Positions 1 through 9,750 of a stretch of 64,000 bases of DNA are shown here, in pieces. The first letter of the stretch is position 1; each line of letters begins with the position of its first letter. The notes beneath the pieces were generated by a model. That model was not told where the DNA came from. It ran no database searches and was given only the letters and a program-made list of their open reading frames with translations. The position numbers were made by a program, and so were the translations under genes. The stretch comes from an uncultured Acidobacteriota bacterium. GTDB taxonomy: Bacteria; Acidobacteriota; Terriglobia; Terriglobales; Acidobacteriaceae. The stretch spans positions 87,059 through 151,058 of the forward strand of contig CAIQPK010000086.1 in assembly GCA_903873705.1 (NCBI GenBank), read 5' to 3'.

Positions 1-30
1 GGCGGAGCTGACGGAAAAAGCCGGCTAGGC

Positions 31-1320
31 TCAGTCCCTGCGGATGACTTCGCCGTTCTTCATCACGAAGCTGGGCTTGGTCAGCACCTTGATGTCCTCC
101 AGCGGATTGCCGGGGACAGCGATCACGTCGGCGAAGAAGCCAGCTTTCAACTGGCCGATAGAGTCGGCCCAGTCGAGCAATTTCGCACCGTTGATCAGGC
201 CCGCGCGCAGGGTGTCGGCGGGGCTCATGCCGTACTGCACCATCAACTCGTACTCGCGCGCCTGCGTTCCGTGGGGGAACGGGCCCACGTCCGAGCCCAC
301 AGCGAACGGCACTCCCGCCGCCATCTGCTTCTTGAACTGCGTCGCGTGGTACGCCAGTTCACCGTTGATTGTTTGTGTGCGGTCTGCAGACTCGGCGTGC
401 TGCGCGAAGTACTCGCTGATGGCGAACGTGGGCACCGCATAAATCTGCTTCTCGCGCATCAGCTTCATCGTCTCGGCCGAAAGGTTGTAGCCATGGTCCA
501 CCGACGCCACGCCCGCGGCAACGGCGTACCCGGTGCCTGGTTCTCCCGTTGCGTGCACGGCCACCCGCGACCCCGTGCGCCGCGTTTCGGTCACCGCGGC
601 CGCTAGCTGTGCCTCGGTGTACTGGTAGGGCGTGGTGAACACGTCACCATCAAGCCGGTCGCGTCCCGTTTCGTAAATCTTGATGAAATCCGCCCCGCCC
701 TTTCGCTGTTCGCGAACGACGGCGACCAGTTCTACCGCGTTGTTGGCGATGTCAGCATTGGAAAGCACGCGCTGCTCCGGGTTGAAGCCGATGGCATCTT
801 CGTGCCCGCCCAGCAGGTCGACGGCGTTGCAGGAGACCCGCAGACGCGGCCCCGGAAGGTCGCCGTGATTGATCGCGTCGCGTACGGCCACGTCGGCGCA
901 CTTGGCACCCTCGGTGCCCATATCGCGTTCAGCAGTGAAGCCCGCGAGCAGGTCGGCCTTCGCGGCCGCGGCGGCCATCAGCGTTCGCTGTGGCACCGAT
1001 TCCTCCACAGTCTGCAGGCCTTCATTTCCCGGATGCAGAAAGAGATGCGTGTGGACGTCGATGAGCCCCGGCATCAGCGTGGTATCGCCGAGATCGATCG
1101 TCCGCGCCCCGGCAGGATGCGCAACATGGGTGCCGACCTCGTGGATGCGCGCGCCTTCGACGAGCACCTCGCCGGGCGTGAGCACCTTACCCGCGGCGAC
1201 ATCCAGAACGCGCGCAGCGTGAAGGACAGTGAGCTGCGGCGAAGGTTGTTGAGCAGCGAGTGACGCGGTGAGCAGGGCAGCGGAGGCCAGCGGAAGAATG
1301 CGCATGATGCTGTTCAGCAT
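31..1320 (-). CDS. Secreted amidohydrolase (imidazolonepropionase-like)
   Basis: A 429-residue metal-dependent amidohydrolase. The N-terminus has a short basic end and a hydrophobic segment closing in SLAAQQ, consistent with a signal peptide and export. The composite beta-sandwich start is followed by the LIDVHTHL metal-binding motif near residue 90; later come the lysine in DFIKIYETG, histidines in AVHATGEPG and ASVDHGY, and the aspartate in AVGSDVGPFPHG, the usual metal/catalytic set. The C-terminus GFFADVIAVPGNPLEDI is typical of this family. Many acidobacteria carry several such exported amidohydrolases; substrate (cyclic amide or dipeptide) cannot be read from sequence. Start ATG at 1320; an internal ATG at 1305 is an alternative. 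Confidence 0.9.
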   Translation of the reverse strand: MLNSIMRILPLASAALLTASLAAQQPSPQLTVLHAARVLDVAAGKVLTPGEVLVEGARIHEVGTHVAHPAGARTIDLGDTTLMPGLIDVHTHLFLHPGNEGLQTVEESVPQRTLMAAAAAKADLLAGFTAERDMGTEGAKCADVAVRDAINHGDLPGPRLRVSCNAVDLLGGHEDAIGFNPEQRVLSNADIANNAVELVAVVREQRKGGADFIKIYETGRDRLDGDVFTTPYQYTEAQLAAAVTETRRTGSRVAVHATGEPGTGYAVAAGVASVDHGYNLSAETMKLMREKQIYAVPTFAISEYFAQHAESADRTQTINGELAYHATQFKKQMAAGVPFAVGSDVGPFPHGTQAREYELMVQYGMSPADTLRAGLINGAKLLDWADSIGQLKAGFFADVIAVPGNPLEDIKVLTKPSFVMKNGEVIRRD

Positions 1321-1348
1321 AATGCAAATCTGACGCCGTGCGGTGCCC

Positions 1349-1852
1349 CTAAAACTGCTCGTCGGCGGAGGGTCCGTAAAGTGCGGGCACGGGAATGTCG
1401 TTCAGCCGCAGATACACACCCAACTGGGCAGTGTGATGAATCATGTGGTCGAAGCAGAAGATGCGGAACGATTTCGCACGCGAGTGGTGAGAAATCACAT
1501 GCTCACCAAAGCTGAACTTCCAGGGCCGCATCATGTGTTCATCGCTGGCCGCGGACAGGGCAGCGCGGCACTTCGCCGCAGCGTCGTCAAACTGCGCCAG
1601 GGCATCTTCACGCGACTTGAACGTCAGGTTCGATTGCTCGCGCTTGGAATTGGCCATGTCCATGCCATCGTCTTCAAGGATGTAGTAGCCGAAGAGCAGC
1701 ATCGTCGCGCAGTGCATGGCCAGCTTGCCCATCTTCATCGACTTGTCGTGTGGCGTCCACTCCGGCTTGTCTTCGGGAACGCGCTCGATCACGCGGCGCG
1801 TATTGGAAGCCATGGCGTCAAAGTCCTCAAGAAAAATTTCAGCGATGGTCAT
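1349..1852 (-). CDS. DinB family protein
   Basis: A 167-residue protein of the DinB/YfiT four-helix-bundle superfamily. The N-terminal helix DFDAMASNTRRVIERVPEDK, the middle segment KMGKLAMHCATM with its histidine, and the C-terminal DHMIHHTAQLGVYLRLNDIPVP with the HH pair fit the three-histidine metal site of the family. Members include bacillithiol/mycothiol-dependent transferases, but the specific role is not readable. It lies just downstream of fabI (18 bp gap) on the same strand and may be cotranscribed. Confidence 0.85.
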   Translation of the reverse strand: MTIAEIFLEDFDAMASNTRRVIERVPEDKPEWTPHDKSMKMGKLAMHCATMLLFGYYILEDDGMDMANSKREQSNLTFKSREDALAQFDDAAAKCRAALSAASDEHMMRPWKFSFGEHVISHHSRAKSFRIFCFDHMIHHTAQLGVYLRLNDIPVPALYGPSADEQF

Positions 1853-1870
1853 GACTACTCCTCGAACGTT

Positions 1871-2647
1871 CTAAATACCCGTGATGTTGAAGCCGCAATC
1901 GACGTACGTCACTTCGCCCGTGATGCCACTGGCGAGGTCGCTGGAAAGAAACAGCGCGGTGTTGCCGACCTCGGCCTGCTCCACGTTGCGGTGCAGCGGA
2001 GCGCGCTCCGTCACCTTGTCGAGGATGGTGGCGAAGTCGCCGATGCCGCGCGCCGCGAGCGTCTTGATGGGGCCTGCTGACACGGCATTGACGCGGATAT
2101 TTCGCGGGCCAAGCGAGGCAGCGAGATAGCGGACAGTCGCTTCCAATGCGGCCTTGGCGACGCCCATCACGTTGTAGTTCGGGAAAACCACCTGCGAGCC
2201 AAAATAGGTGAGCGTCAGCATCGAGCCGCCCTCGGTCATCAGCGGCGCGGCGGCACGGGCGACAGCGATCAGCGAGTAGACGCTGACGTCGTGCGCAATG
2301 CGAAAGTCTTCGCGCTTGGTTTCGAGGAAATCATTCTTGATAGCGTCTGCTGGCGCGAAAGCTACCGAGTGAATCACCGTGTGGATGACCGGAAAATGCT
2401 GCGCGATCTCCGCGAACGCAGCATCGATCTGTTCGTCGGACGACACGTCGAGCTGGATAGCGCGCGCCTGGCCCGTCTGGCCGAGTTCTGCAATAAGATC
2501 TTCGGCGGCCTTTTTCAGTCGCTCGGACTGATAGCAGAGGACGATCGTGGAGCCGGCCTGGGCAAGCTTTTCTGCGATGGAGTAGGCGATGCTGCGGTTG
2601 TTGGCGACGCCGAGAATGACGGCGACTTTGCCCTTCATGTCGATCAT
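1871..2647 (-). CDS. fabI: Enoyl-[acyl-carrier-protein] reductase (NADH) FabI
   Basis: A 258-residue short-chain dehydrogenase of the FabI class, catalysing the last reductive step of each fatty acid elongation cycle. The cofactor motif is the FabI-type GVANNRSIAYSIAEKLAQAG near the N-terminus rather than the generic SDR TGxxxGxG. The catalytic Y-x6-K is visible as YNVMGVAK, with a second tyrosine upstream in LTLTYFGS. C-terminal GITGEVTYVDCGFNITG is typical. The start ATG at 2647 has a GAGGAGCC ribosome binding site directly upstream. Downstream is the DinB gene. Confidence 0.97.
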   Translation of the reverse strand: MIDMKGKVAVILGVANNRSIAYSIAEKLAQAGSTIVLCYQSERLKKAAEDLIAELGQTGQARAIQLDVSSDEQIDAAFAEIAQHFPVIHTVIHSVAFAPADAIKNDFLETKREDFRIAHDVSVYSLIAVARAAAPLMTEGGSMLTLTYFGSQVVFPNYNVMGVAKAALEATVRYLAASLGPRNIRVNAVSAGPIKTLAARGIGDFATILDKVTERAPLHRNVEQAEVGNTALFLSSDLASGITGEVTYVDCGFNITGI

Positions 2648-2782
2648 GGTTACAGTGGCTCCTCAGGGTAAAGCTGACGACGTCAAGGATACCAGTTTGC
2701 TCAACAAGGGTACGAGGTGACCCCCTCATCGCGCGAAAGCCGCTGCGATAAAGGGAATCCCCAATCGATCGAGAAAAACGTG

Positions 2783-5467
2783 CTAAAAAATACCCGTGGC
2801 GTTGTTGTAATCCGACACCATCGCGTTATACATCGTCTGAATGCTGGCGTTGTCGGTGACGAACATGCCCAGTTCGCGGTTGCTGTTCATGGACGCATTG
2901 GAGTAGTTGATCGAGCCCATATAGGCGCTCTGGGTGGCCAGGCCGTAGTCGGCAATCACCGACTTGGCGTGGACGTAGAAGCCCGTGCTGCTGGAGTAGT
3001 AATGGATGGGGCAGCCAGCGCTCTTCAGCGTCGTGAATTGCGCGTCGTAGGCGTGGCTTTCGTTCTCGATGGTGGCGCGCACGGTCACGCCGCGCTTGCA
3101 GGCGTTGGCGATGTCCGTGACGATGTAGCTGGCCGAGCTGGTGAGCTCTTCGGCGTCGATGATCAGCGTGGTGGTGGCATTGTTGATGATCTTTTCCATG
3201 TTGGTCTGCGCGGTGGTGGGCGACCAGATGAGGTCGCTGCCCGGGCCGGGCGAATAGCTCAAGTCGCTGGCACCGGCCACGCCGCTCGCCGGGGTTCCGG
3301 CGGCGTAGTCCATGTTGAACGTCGCCTGCACCGCGGCAACGTCCGCCGGGTCGTTGTAGACCATGGCAAAGTCGCGCGTGGTGCTGTAGAACTGCGCTTC
3401 GAGGTTCAGGCTCATCAGCGCCAGCGTTGTGCCGTCGACGATCATGCTCTTCTCGTGGGTCACAGCGAAGGCCTTGTTGGCCCACACCGCGCTGCAGTTG
3501 GGCTGTGCATTCAGCTGGTTGTAGGCAGGTGTGTCCCGGCTCTTTTCACTGTTCTGGTCGAAGACGGCGCGAACGATGACGCCACGCTGGCAGGCCGTGA
3601 CGAGGTAGCCGCTGAAGGTGGTGTCCTGCATGGCGTACATGGTCAGGTCGATGGTGTTGTGCGCGTTGTTCACCAGGGCATAGAGGGCGGCCATCGTTCC
3701 CGATCCGGCTCCCGTGCCGGGGTCCGGCAGCTGATAGAGCTGGTAGGTAATGCTGGCGTTGCTGCTGGTTCCGGTGCCCGCGAGCGTGATCACCTGGGGC
3801 GAGTCCGGGGCGTTATCGGTGAGGGTGATGGTTGCCGAATAGCCGGTAGCAGCAGTGGGCGTGAACGTCGCGCTGAGGGTGCAGCTTGCGCCGGCGGCCA
3901 GCGTGGCGCCGCAGGTTGTCGTCTTCGCGAAGCTGGATGCGTTCGTACCTGCGAGCGTGATACTGCCGATGTTCAGCGTGGCGCCGCCGGGGTTGCTGAG
4001 TGTGACCGACTGCGAAGACGTCGTGACGTTCAGTGGCGACGTGAAGGTGAGGCGCGTTCCCGAAAGACCGGCCACCGGCCCAACTCCCGTTCCCGTCAGT
4101 GTGAACGATTGCGGTGACGAAGGCGCATTATCGGTGATAGCGATGGCGGCAGTGAGAGTCCCCGCAGTCGCTGGTGTAAACGTTACAGTGATGGCGCAGC
4201 TCGCATTGACCGCCAGCGAACTTCCGCAGGTGTTGGTTTGCGCGAAGGAGGATGCCGCGCTGCCGGTGATGCCGATGCTCGATATAGCCAGCGGCGCAGT
4301 GCCGTAGTTCGTCACGGCGAACGACTGGCCGGCTGCCGCCACGCCGATATTGGTCGACGGGAAGGTGAGCGAGCCCGGTGTAAGAGTGATGGAGGGCGCC
4401 GTACCGCTGCCTGTAAGGCTGAACGAGGCTGTTGACCCGACGGCGTTGCTGCCGATGTTGACGTTGCCAAACAGTGTGCCCGAGGCGGATGGCGTAAACG
4501 TCACGCTGATCGTGCAGCTGCCGTTGACCGCGACGGTAGCCGGGCAATTATTGGTCTGCGCGAACGACGTGCCAGCACTGTTGGTCACGTTGATGGTGGA
4601 AATCGTCAGCGCAATGTTTCCGGTGTTGGTCAGCACCACAGACTGCACTGGTGCGGCGCTTCCGATCGCTGTCGCCGGGAACGTCAACGAGGTGGGCGAG
4701 ACCGAGGCGTACGAGCCCACGCCGGTAGCCGTCAGTGGAACGCTCTGCGGCGAGCCCGTGACGTTGTCCGTGAAGATCAGCGAGCCGGTGTAGCTGGCGC
4801 CGGTGGACGCCAGGAAGGTCAGCGTGATGCTGCAACTCGCACCAGGGGCCAGCACTGCCGTGCAGGAATTGCCGGCAAAGTTGAACGCTGAGCCATTGGC
4901 GCCGCCCAACGCGATCGTGCTGAAGGTCACGCTGGCCGTACCCGTGTTGGTGACGGTCAGCGTCTGCGGCGCGCTGGTGGAGCCGGCGTTGGCGTTGAAG
5001 GCCGTGAGCGTGGAGAAGGACAATGCGGGAGCTGCTGCAGCCGTGCCGGTGCCGTTCAGCGTTACGGTCTGCGGCGAGCCTGCGGCGTTGTCGGTTAGCG
5101 TTACCGTCGCGGTCGCGGCGCCAACGGCGGTTGGCGTAAAGGTGATGGCTACCGTGCAGGTAGTGCTCGGCGCCAGTGAGCTGCCGCAGGCGCTGGCCAA
5201 CGTAAACGCTGAGGGCGTGCTGACCGCCACGCTGGAGAGCGTCAGCGTGGCGCTGCCTGTGTTGGTCAGCGTGAGGGTCTGGCTGCTGCTCGCGCCTATC
5301 GCTGCGGTGAAGGTACTCAGTGTGGATGTGCTGATTCCCGGCGTGGTCACCGGTGTAGAGCTGCTGGTGGCTCCACCGCCTCCGCAACCTGCGAAAAACA
5401 GTGTGCACAAGGCGAATGCAAAGGTGCGAAAGGCAAAGGCGGATGACGGGAGAGTTCTGCGAAGCAT
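2783..5467 (-). CDS. ASH/choice-of-anchor repeat lipoprotein with phospholipase D-like domain
   Basis: An 894-residue secreted lipoprotein. The signal sequence ends in the lipobox-like LFFAGC followed by glycines. Then come about five ~105-residue immunoglobulin-like repeats with the ASH/choice-of-anchor D pattern (LTLTNTGSATLTLSSV, C-x(n)-C, TVTLTDNAAGSPQTVTLNGTG). The last ~290 residues form a phospholipase D superfamily domain with two HxK motifs, HEKSMIVDG near residue 669 and HAKSVIADYG near 832, the latter followed by SINYSNASMNSNRELG. Known PLD-family members cleave phosphodiesters (lipids or nucleic acids). I place the start at ATG 5467 because an upstream in-frame ATG (5509) overlaps a TATAAT box. 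Confidence 0.85.
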   Translation of the reverse strand: MLRRTLPSSAFAFRTFAFALCTLFFAGCGGGGATSSSTPVTTPGISTSTLSTFTAAIGASSSQTLTLTNTGSATLTLSSVAVSTPSAFTLASACGSSLAPSTTCTVAITFTPTAVGAATATVTLTDNAAGSPQTVTLNGTGTAAAAPALSFSTLTAFNANAGSTSAPQTLTVTNTGTASVTFSTIALGGANGSAFNFAGNSCTAVLAPGASCSITLTFLASTGASYTGSLIFTDNVTGSPQSVPLTATGVGSYASVSPTSLTFPATAIGSAAPVQSVVLTNTGNIALTISTINVTNSAGTSFAQTNNCPATVAVNGSCTISVTFTPSASGTLFGNVNIGSNAVGSTASFSLTGSGTAPSITLTPGSLTFPSTNIGVAAAGQSFAVTNYGTAPLAISSIGITGSAASSFAQTNTCGSSLAVNASCAITVTFTPATAGTLTAAIAITDNAPSSPQSFTLTGTGVGPVAGLSGTRLTFTSPLNVTTSSQSVTLSNPGGATLNIGSITLAGTNASSFAKTTTCGATLAAGASCTLSATFTPTAATGYSATITLTDNAPDSPQVITLAGTGTSSNASITYQLYQLPDPGTGAGSGTMAALYALVNNAHNTIDLTMYAMQDTTFSGYLVTACQRGVIVRAVFDQNSEKSRDTPAYNQLNAQPNCSAVWANKAFAVTHEKSMIVDGTTLALMSLNLEAQFYSTTRDFAMVYNDPADVAAVQATFNMDYAAGTPASGVAGASDLSYSPGPGSDLIWSPTTAQTNMEKIINNATTTLIIDAEELTSSASYIVTDIANACKRGVTVRATIENESHAYDAQFTTLKSAGCPIHYYSSSTGFYVHAKSVIADYGLATQSAYMGSINYSNASMNSNRELGMFVTDNASIQTMYNAMVSDYNNATGIF

Positions 5468-5507
5468 GGGCGGCCCTGTGTGTTCCTGACTGTCTGGCGA
5501 AACGTCC

Positions 5508-5513
5508 ATTATA
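5508..5513 (-). promoter_or_regulatory. Putative -10 box (TATAAT) of the PLD-like lipoprotein gene
   Basis: A perfect TATAAT lies on the minus strand about 40 bases upstream of the chosen start at 5467. No convincing -35 hexamer is seen at the expected distance, so this is a -10 candidate only. Confidence 0.45.
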
Positions 5514-5577
5514 AGAAGATTGAGATGAAGGGACAGTCATTTTGCACGTTGTGGCTTGACCTCACGGGATAAACGGC

Positions 5578-5609
5578 AAAGCGGGACCCCCCGGTGAGGG
5601 TCCCGCTTT
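5578..5609 (-). terminator. Hairpin terminator after the PEP-CTERM gene
   Basis: A 12-bp perfect stem, AAAGCGGGACCC (5578-5589) with GGGTCCCGCTTT (5598-5609), separated by an 8-base loop. It begins 22 bases past the PEP-CTERM stop. The A-rich and T-rich ends of the stem could allow termination in either direction. Confidence 0.8.
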
Positions 5610-5630
5610 GCGGTTTGGTCACGAGTTGGT

Positions 5631-6196
5631 TCAGGCCCGGACAAGGCGGCGCCGAACCGCGCCGAAGATACCCAGCGCACCGGTGCCAAGCAGCGCCAGT
5701 GAAGACGGCTCGGGCACGGAGGGCGTGTCGACCAGGGTGAGCGTCAGCTCGCCGTCATCGAAGGTCAGCGGCGACCCGCCCATGGGCGTAACGGAGGAAA
5801 TGTAGGTTGCCAGCGATCCGACGCAGGGAGCGGCCGTGCTGCACAGAGGAACGACGATGTCCCCCAGAAACGGGTTGCCGAAGGCGGGATAGAGATAAAG
5901 GTCGAGCTGGTCTCCGGCCGGGTTCAGGAAGATGTCTGGGTGAAGGATTCAGCATCGCCGACAGCATCCGTCTCGTTGTCTACGCCAAACGTGTAAGAAG
6001 TAACGCCATCCGAAAAAACGAGGGTGCCCGACTTTGTCCCGTTTATCAGGTCGATGTAAAGCGTGCCGGAAAACTGCGCGCCATCGCCGCCCGCCGTGAG
6101 CTGAAATGACGTATCGGCGTGGGCAGCAGCGGAAGAACACAAAACAGCAGCAGCCAAAGCGGCCAGGCGAGCAAAGGGTGAGTGGAGCAGGGCCAT
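5631..6196 (-). pseudogene. PEP-CTERM sorting-domain protein, frameshifted
   Basis: An exported protein split by a single-base frameshift. From ATG 6196 (ribosome binding site CGAGGAA) the product begins MALLHSPFARLAALAAAVLC, a signal peptide, and reads through a beta-rich region to a TGA at 5924. Reading resumes in another frame at about 5938: adding one C to the CCC at 5938-5940 restores ESFTPDIFLNPAGDQLDLYL and continues to the C-terminal PEP-CTERM tag VPEPSSLALLGTGALGIFGA followed by VRRRLVRA and TGA at 5631. PEP-CTERM tags are processed by exosortases (none in this window). It is either a real pseudogene, a phase-variable homopolymer, or a sequencing error. Confidence 0.85.
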
Positions 6197-6260
6197 GAAT
6201 GTTCCTCGGACTTCTCTAAGAGCTAAAGATTGATTCCCTTGAGCATAGGAGCAAACACGC

Positions 6261-6285
6261 CGCCCGGCACACATTCTGCCGGGCG
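6261..6285 (-). terminator. Hairpin downstream of the EVE-domain gene
   Basis: A perfect 9-bp stem CGCCCGGCA (6261-6269) / TGCCGGGCG (6277-6285) with a 7-base loop lies 35 bases past the stop of the EVE gene and 65 bases before the PEP-CTERM start. The run of T after it is poor, so termination is plausible but not certain. Confidence 0.5.
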
Positions 6286-6319
6286 ACCCATTACCTTTGT
6301 TCTGTGATGGTGTTGCCGC

Positions 6320-6718
6320 TTAGCCGTTTACGAGCCAGTCGTACTGCTCATCCGTGAGCGGGACGACCGAGAGGCGGAACTGGCGGAAGAGCAGGGAACC
6401 GGCGAATACCGGAGCCTCGCGGATCTCGGCCAGCGGCTTTTCGCGCTTCAGGCGCTTCACGGCTTTCAGGCGAACCAGTGGCGTGGTCATCTTCGATGGC
6501 GGTTCCGGCGGAGCCAGTTTGACGGACACAACCTTCGCCGTGCCCACAGCCGCCTTGCCCTCGTTCGAGTGGTAGATTACGCACATCTCGCCCTTCTTCA
6601 TGTTGCGCAGCGTGATCAGTGCCTGGGCATTTTTGATGCCGTCCCAGGTCGTTTCGCCGTCGCGCAGCAGGTCGTCGAAGGAGTACTTGGCGGGCTCGGA
6701 TTTCAGCAGATAGGGCAT
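6320..6718 (-). CDS. EVE domain-containing protein
   Basis: A 132-residue protein that is essentially one EVE domain (PUA-like fold; thymocyte nuclear protein 1 family). It starts MPYLLKSEPAKYSFDDLLRD, followed by TTWDGIKNAQALITLRNMKK and GEMCVIYHSNEGKAAVGTAK, the classical EVE core, and ends LSVVPLTDEQYDWLVNG. EVE domains bind modified bases in nucleic acids; the exact ligand for the bacterial stand-alone proteins is not settled. It stands alone between the PEP-CTERM gene and murI. Confidence 0.92.
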   Translation of the reverse strand: MPYLLKSEPAKYSFDDLLRDGETTWDGIKNAQALITLRNMKKGEMCVIYHSNEGKAAVGTAKVVSVKLAPPEPPSKMTTPLVRLKAVKRLKREKPLAEIREAPVFAGSLLFRQFRLSVVPLTDEQYDWLVNG

Positions 6719-6764
6719 GGCAGCAGCTTACAAGGTTGGGCTGTGAGTCCTGAAAGCGGCTGGC

Positions 6765-7588
<824 letters not shown>

Positions 7589-7592
<4 letters not shown>

Positions 7593-8278
7593 TTCGCTGC
7601 GGCTCCCGAGCCCGGCGTCGTCGTATCGCGCGAGGGGTAGACGCGCAGCAGGTCGGCGTGGCCGGCCAGCGTGTCGTGCGGCTGGCCGTCCACCAGGAAG
7701 CGCACCTGCTCAATCTGCGAAAGGTTCGCATGCAGCGTGCCGACCATCGAGAGCAGCGTCAGCGCTTCCGCCTCCACGCCCGAAGGATGCGCGTTGACGA
7801 AGCTGCTGTTCAGGTTGATCACCGCCATCTCGCCACCGGGACCAAGCGGCTGTAGCGCGTTTGGGTCGTTTGAACGGACCGGCGTTGTCGCCGTCGAGCC
7901 CGGTTCCACTTCATGCCCGGTGATGGGCAGCGGCAGCAGGAAGACGTCCGCCACGGCCGCGCCTGAAGGCAGGGGATGCGCCGAACCCGGCAGGCTGTAC
8001 TCGGCGATCAGGTGCTCCAGCAGCGCCCGTGCGCGTGCGGTCGTCTCGGTTGGCAATGCGATCTGGCGCTCGGTGGCGGTGATGGAGCCGTCGCTGTCGT
8101 TAGCCAGGTCCAGCGTGATGCTCTCGGTCACGGTATAGGGCGCGTCGATGGGCGTGGCGTCAGAGAGCGAACGCAGCCGGTCGCGCGACGTCTGCCGCGT
8201 GTAAAACAGGAAGCCCGCCATCAGGACAATGCAGCCGATCAGGCTCCAGAAGATGACGCGCAAATAGCGTGGGGTCAT
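7589..8278 (-). CDS. GerMN domain protein, membrane-anchored
   Basis: A 229-residue protein with one N-terminal transmembrane helix (VIFWSLIGCIVLMAGFLFY) and an extracytoplasmic GerMN domain (about residues 75-215), recognisable by the segment GEMAVINLNSSFVNAHPSG and the following ALTLLSMVGTLHANLSQIEQ and VRFLVDGQPHDTLAGH. GerMN domains occur in sporulation and envelope proteins and are thought to act with peptidoglycan enzymes. It overlaps both the amidase upstream and murI downstream by 4 bases, supporting a peptidoglycan role. Confidence 0.85.
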
Positions 8279-9153
8279 GGCTGCACCTCGCTGGTGAGCG
8301 GTTCGGCTGGCGTCAGGCGCGTGGGCGGTTGCGCCTGCGTCTGCCAGAAGATCAGCGCTTGCGTTAGTGCCTCGGCCACGCGCTGCTGATAGGCGCCGTC
8401 AGCCAGCGAAGTCGCATCGCCGCCAATCGGCGCCAGTTCCACCACCAGGGCTGGGCAGGTAAGCGAGTCTACCGGCCGCACCGAAGCGCGGTTCACCACG
8501 CGCGCAATCTTCGCGCGATCCAGTGACGTGCCCATCTGCGCTGCCAGCCGCTGGCTCTGCGTCACCCACGCGGCCTGCGCCGTAAGCCAGGCCGCAGGAA
8601 CGCTCTCGCCGGGCGCTGAATCCAGGTCAGAAGTGTAGAGGTGCACGCCGCTGCCGCTGGAGGTCGCATGAAGCAGCAGGCAGGCCACCGGCCGCGCATG
8701 GTTGGCAATGCCGGCACGGTCGTCCAGCGACAGTGGAGGACCGGGAATGGCCGACCCGCCATCGTTGTCACGTGTCATCACGGCAGTAAAGCCGTGCTGC
8801 CCCAGCAGCGTGCGAAGTTTCAGCGCCAGCGCCAGGGTCACATCCTTTTCCACAAGCTGGTCGTTGATGCGGGAACCGGTATCGCCGCCGCCGTGCGCGG
8901 GGTCCAGCACGATGACGGTGCGGTTGAATGCTCCCGGCGACAGCATGGCAATGGCTGCAGTGGGAGAAATAGTCGGGCGGGGCAGCACAGGACCGGCAAC
9001 GGCAGCACTACCGGGAGAGGCGGCCGGGGCGGGCGGCGCCGGTGTTACGCGCACGATGGGCGCGGGGGATGTGGCTGGCTGCTGAGCATGCGCCGACGTC
9101 ACGGCCGCAGCCGATGCGAGCAGAAGAAGGGTCAATTGTCGTGCCAGGGTCAA
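8275..9153 (-). CDS. N-acetylmuramoyl-L-alanine amidase (Amidase_3)
   Basis: An exported zinc amidase that cleaves the bond between MurNAc and L-Ala. The signal peptide is LARQLTLLLLASAAAVTSAH followed by AQQ. A proline/alanine-rich linker of about 60 residues precedes the catalytic domain: VIVLDPAHGGGDTG (zinc His), DQLVEKDVTLAL (zinc Glu), VACLLLHATSSG (zinc His) and ALVVELAPIGGD (catalytic Glu). The open frame continues upstream over ruvC, so I choose the TTG at 9153, directly before the signal peptide; about 292 residues. First gene of the amidase-GerMN-murI operon. Confidence 0.88.
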   Translation of the reverse strand: MTLARQLTLLLLASAAAVTSAHAQQPATSPAPIVRVTPAPPAPAASPGSAAVAGPVLPRPTISPTAAIAMLSPGAFNRTVIVLDPAHGGGDTGSRINDQLVEKDVTLALALKLRTLLGQHGFTAVMTRDNDGGSAIPGPPLSLDDRAGIANHARPVACLLLHATSSGSGVHLYTSDLDSAPGESVPAAWLTAQAAWVTQSQRLAAQMGTSLDRAKIARVVNRASVRPVDSLTCPALVVELAPIGGDATSLADGAYQQRVAEALTQALIFWQTQAQPPTRLTPAEPLTSEVQP

Positions 9154-9246
9154 AGTGGTCTCGCCGGTGCCGTGTCGAGGCTGATTGTAACGGGTTGGAT
9201 GCCGCCACGAGCCAGCGCGCCGTGCGGCAGCGTAAACTTTGTGGGT

Positions 9247-9750
9247 ATGCGAGTCTTCGGCGTCGATTGCGGAACGGAGTTCACCGGCTACGGCGTGGTC
9301 GAAGTCGACTGCGACGCCCGCACGCCCAAGCTGCGCTTTCTGTGCGCCGGCGCCGTCAAGCTCAGCAAGAAAGATTCCACCGCACAGCGTCTCGCGCAGG
9401 TTTACGCCGAGCTCTCCGCGCTCATGCAGCTGTGGTCCCCTGAGATGGTCGCCATCGAGGAAGTCTTCTTCGCCGCCAACGCCAAGTCCGCGCTCAAACT
9501 GGGCCAGGTGCGCGGCGTTGCCATGCTGGCCGCGGCCAACTGCGGTCTCGCGGTGGCCGAGTACGCGCCGCTCAGCATCAAGAGCGCGGTGGTCGGTTAT
9601 GGCCTCGCCGGCAAGGAGCAGGTGCAGTTCATGGTTGCGCGCCTGCTGGAGCTCGACGAAGCACCCAAGCCGGCCGACGCCGCCGACGCTCTCGCCATCG
9701 CCATTTGCCACATCCACCATGCCCAGACTGCCGAGGCTTTGCGCCGATGA
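9247..9750 (+). CDS. ruvC: Crossover junction endodeoxyribonuclease RuvC
   Basis: A 167-residue Holliday junction resolvase. The acidic catalytic residues are visible: the first Asp in MRVFGVDCGTEFTGYGVVE, the Glu in MVAIEEVFFAAN, and the C-terminal acidic pair in KPADAADALAIAICH. Length matches the family. ATG 9247 is the only start that leaves a normal N-terminus; it is divergent from the amidase gene (about 93-base gap). The downstream small secreted protein overlaps its stop (ATGA). Confidence 0.95.
   Translation: MRVFGVDCGTEFTGYGVVEVDCDARTPKLRFLCAGAVKLSKKDSTAQRLAQVYAELSALMQLWSPEMVAIEEVFFAANAKSALKLGQVRGVAMLAAANCGLAVAEYAPLSIKSAVVGYGLAGKEQVQFMVARLLELDEAPKPADAADALAIAICHIHHAQTAEALRR

Noticed and set aside
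2717..4117. 466-codon + strand open frame opposite the PLD-like lipoprotein
   Set aside because: Low-complexity Val/Gly/Arg translation of the antisense strand; the minus-strand gene has signal peptide, repeats and PLD motifs.
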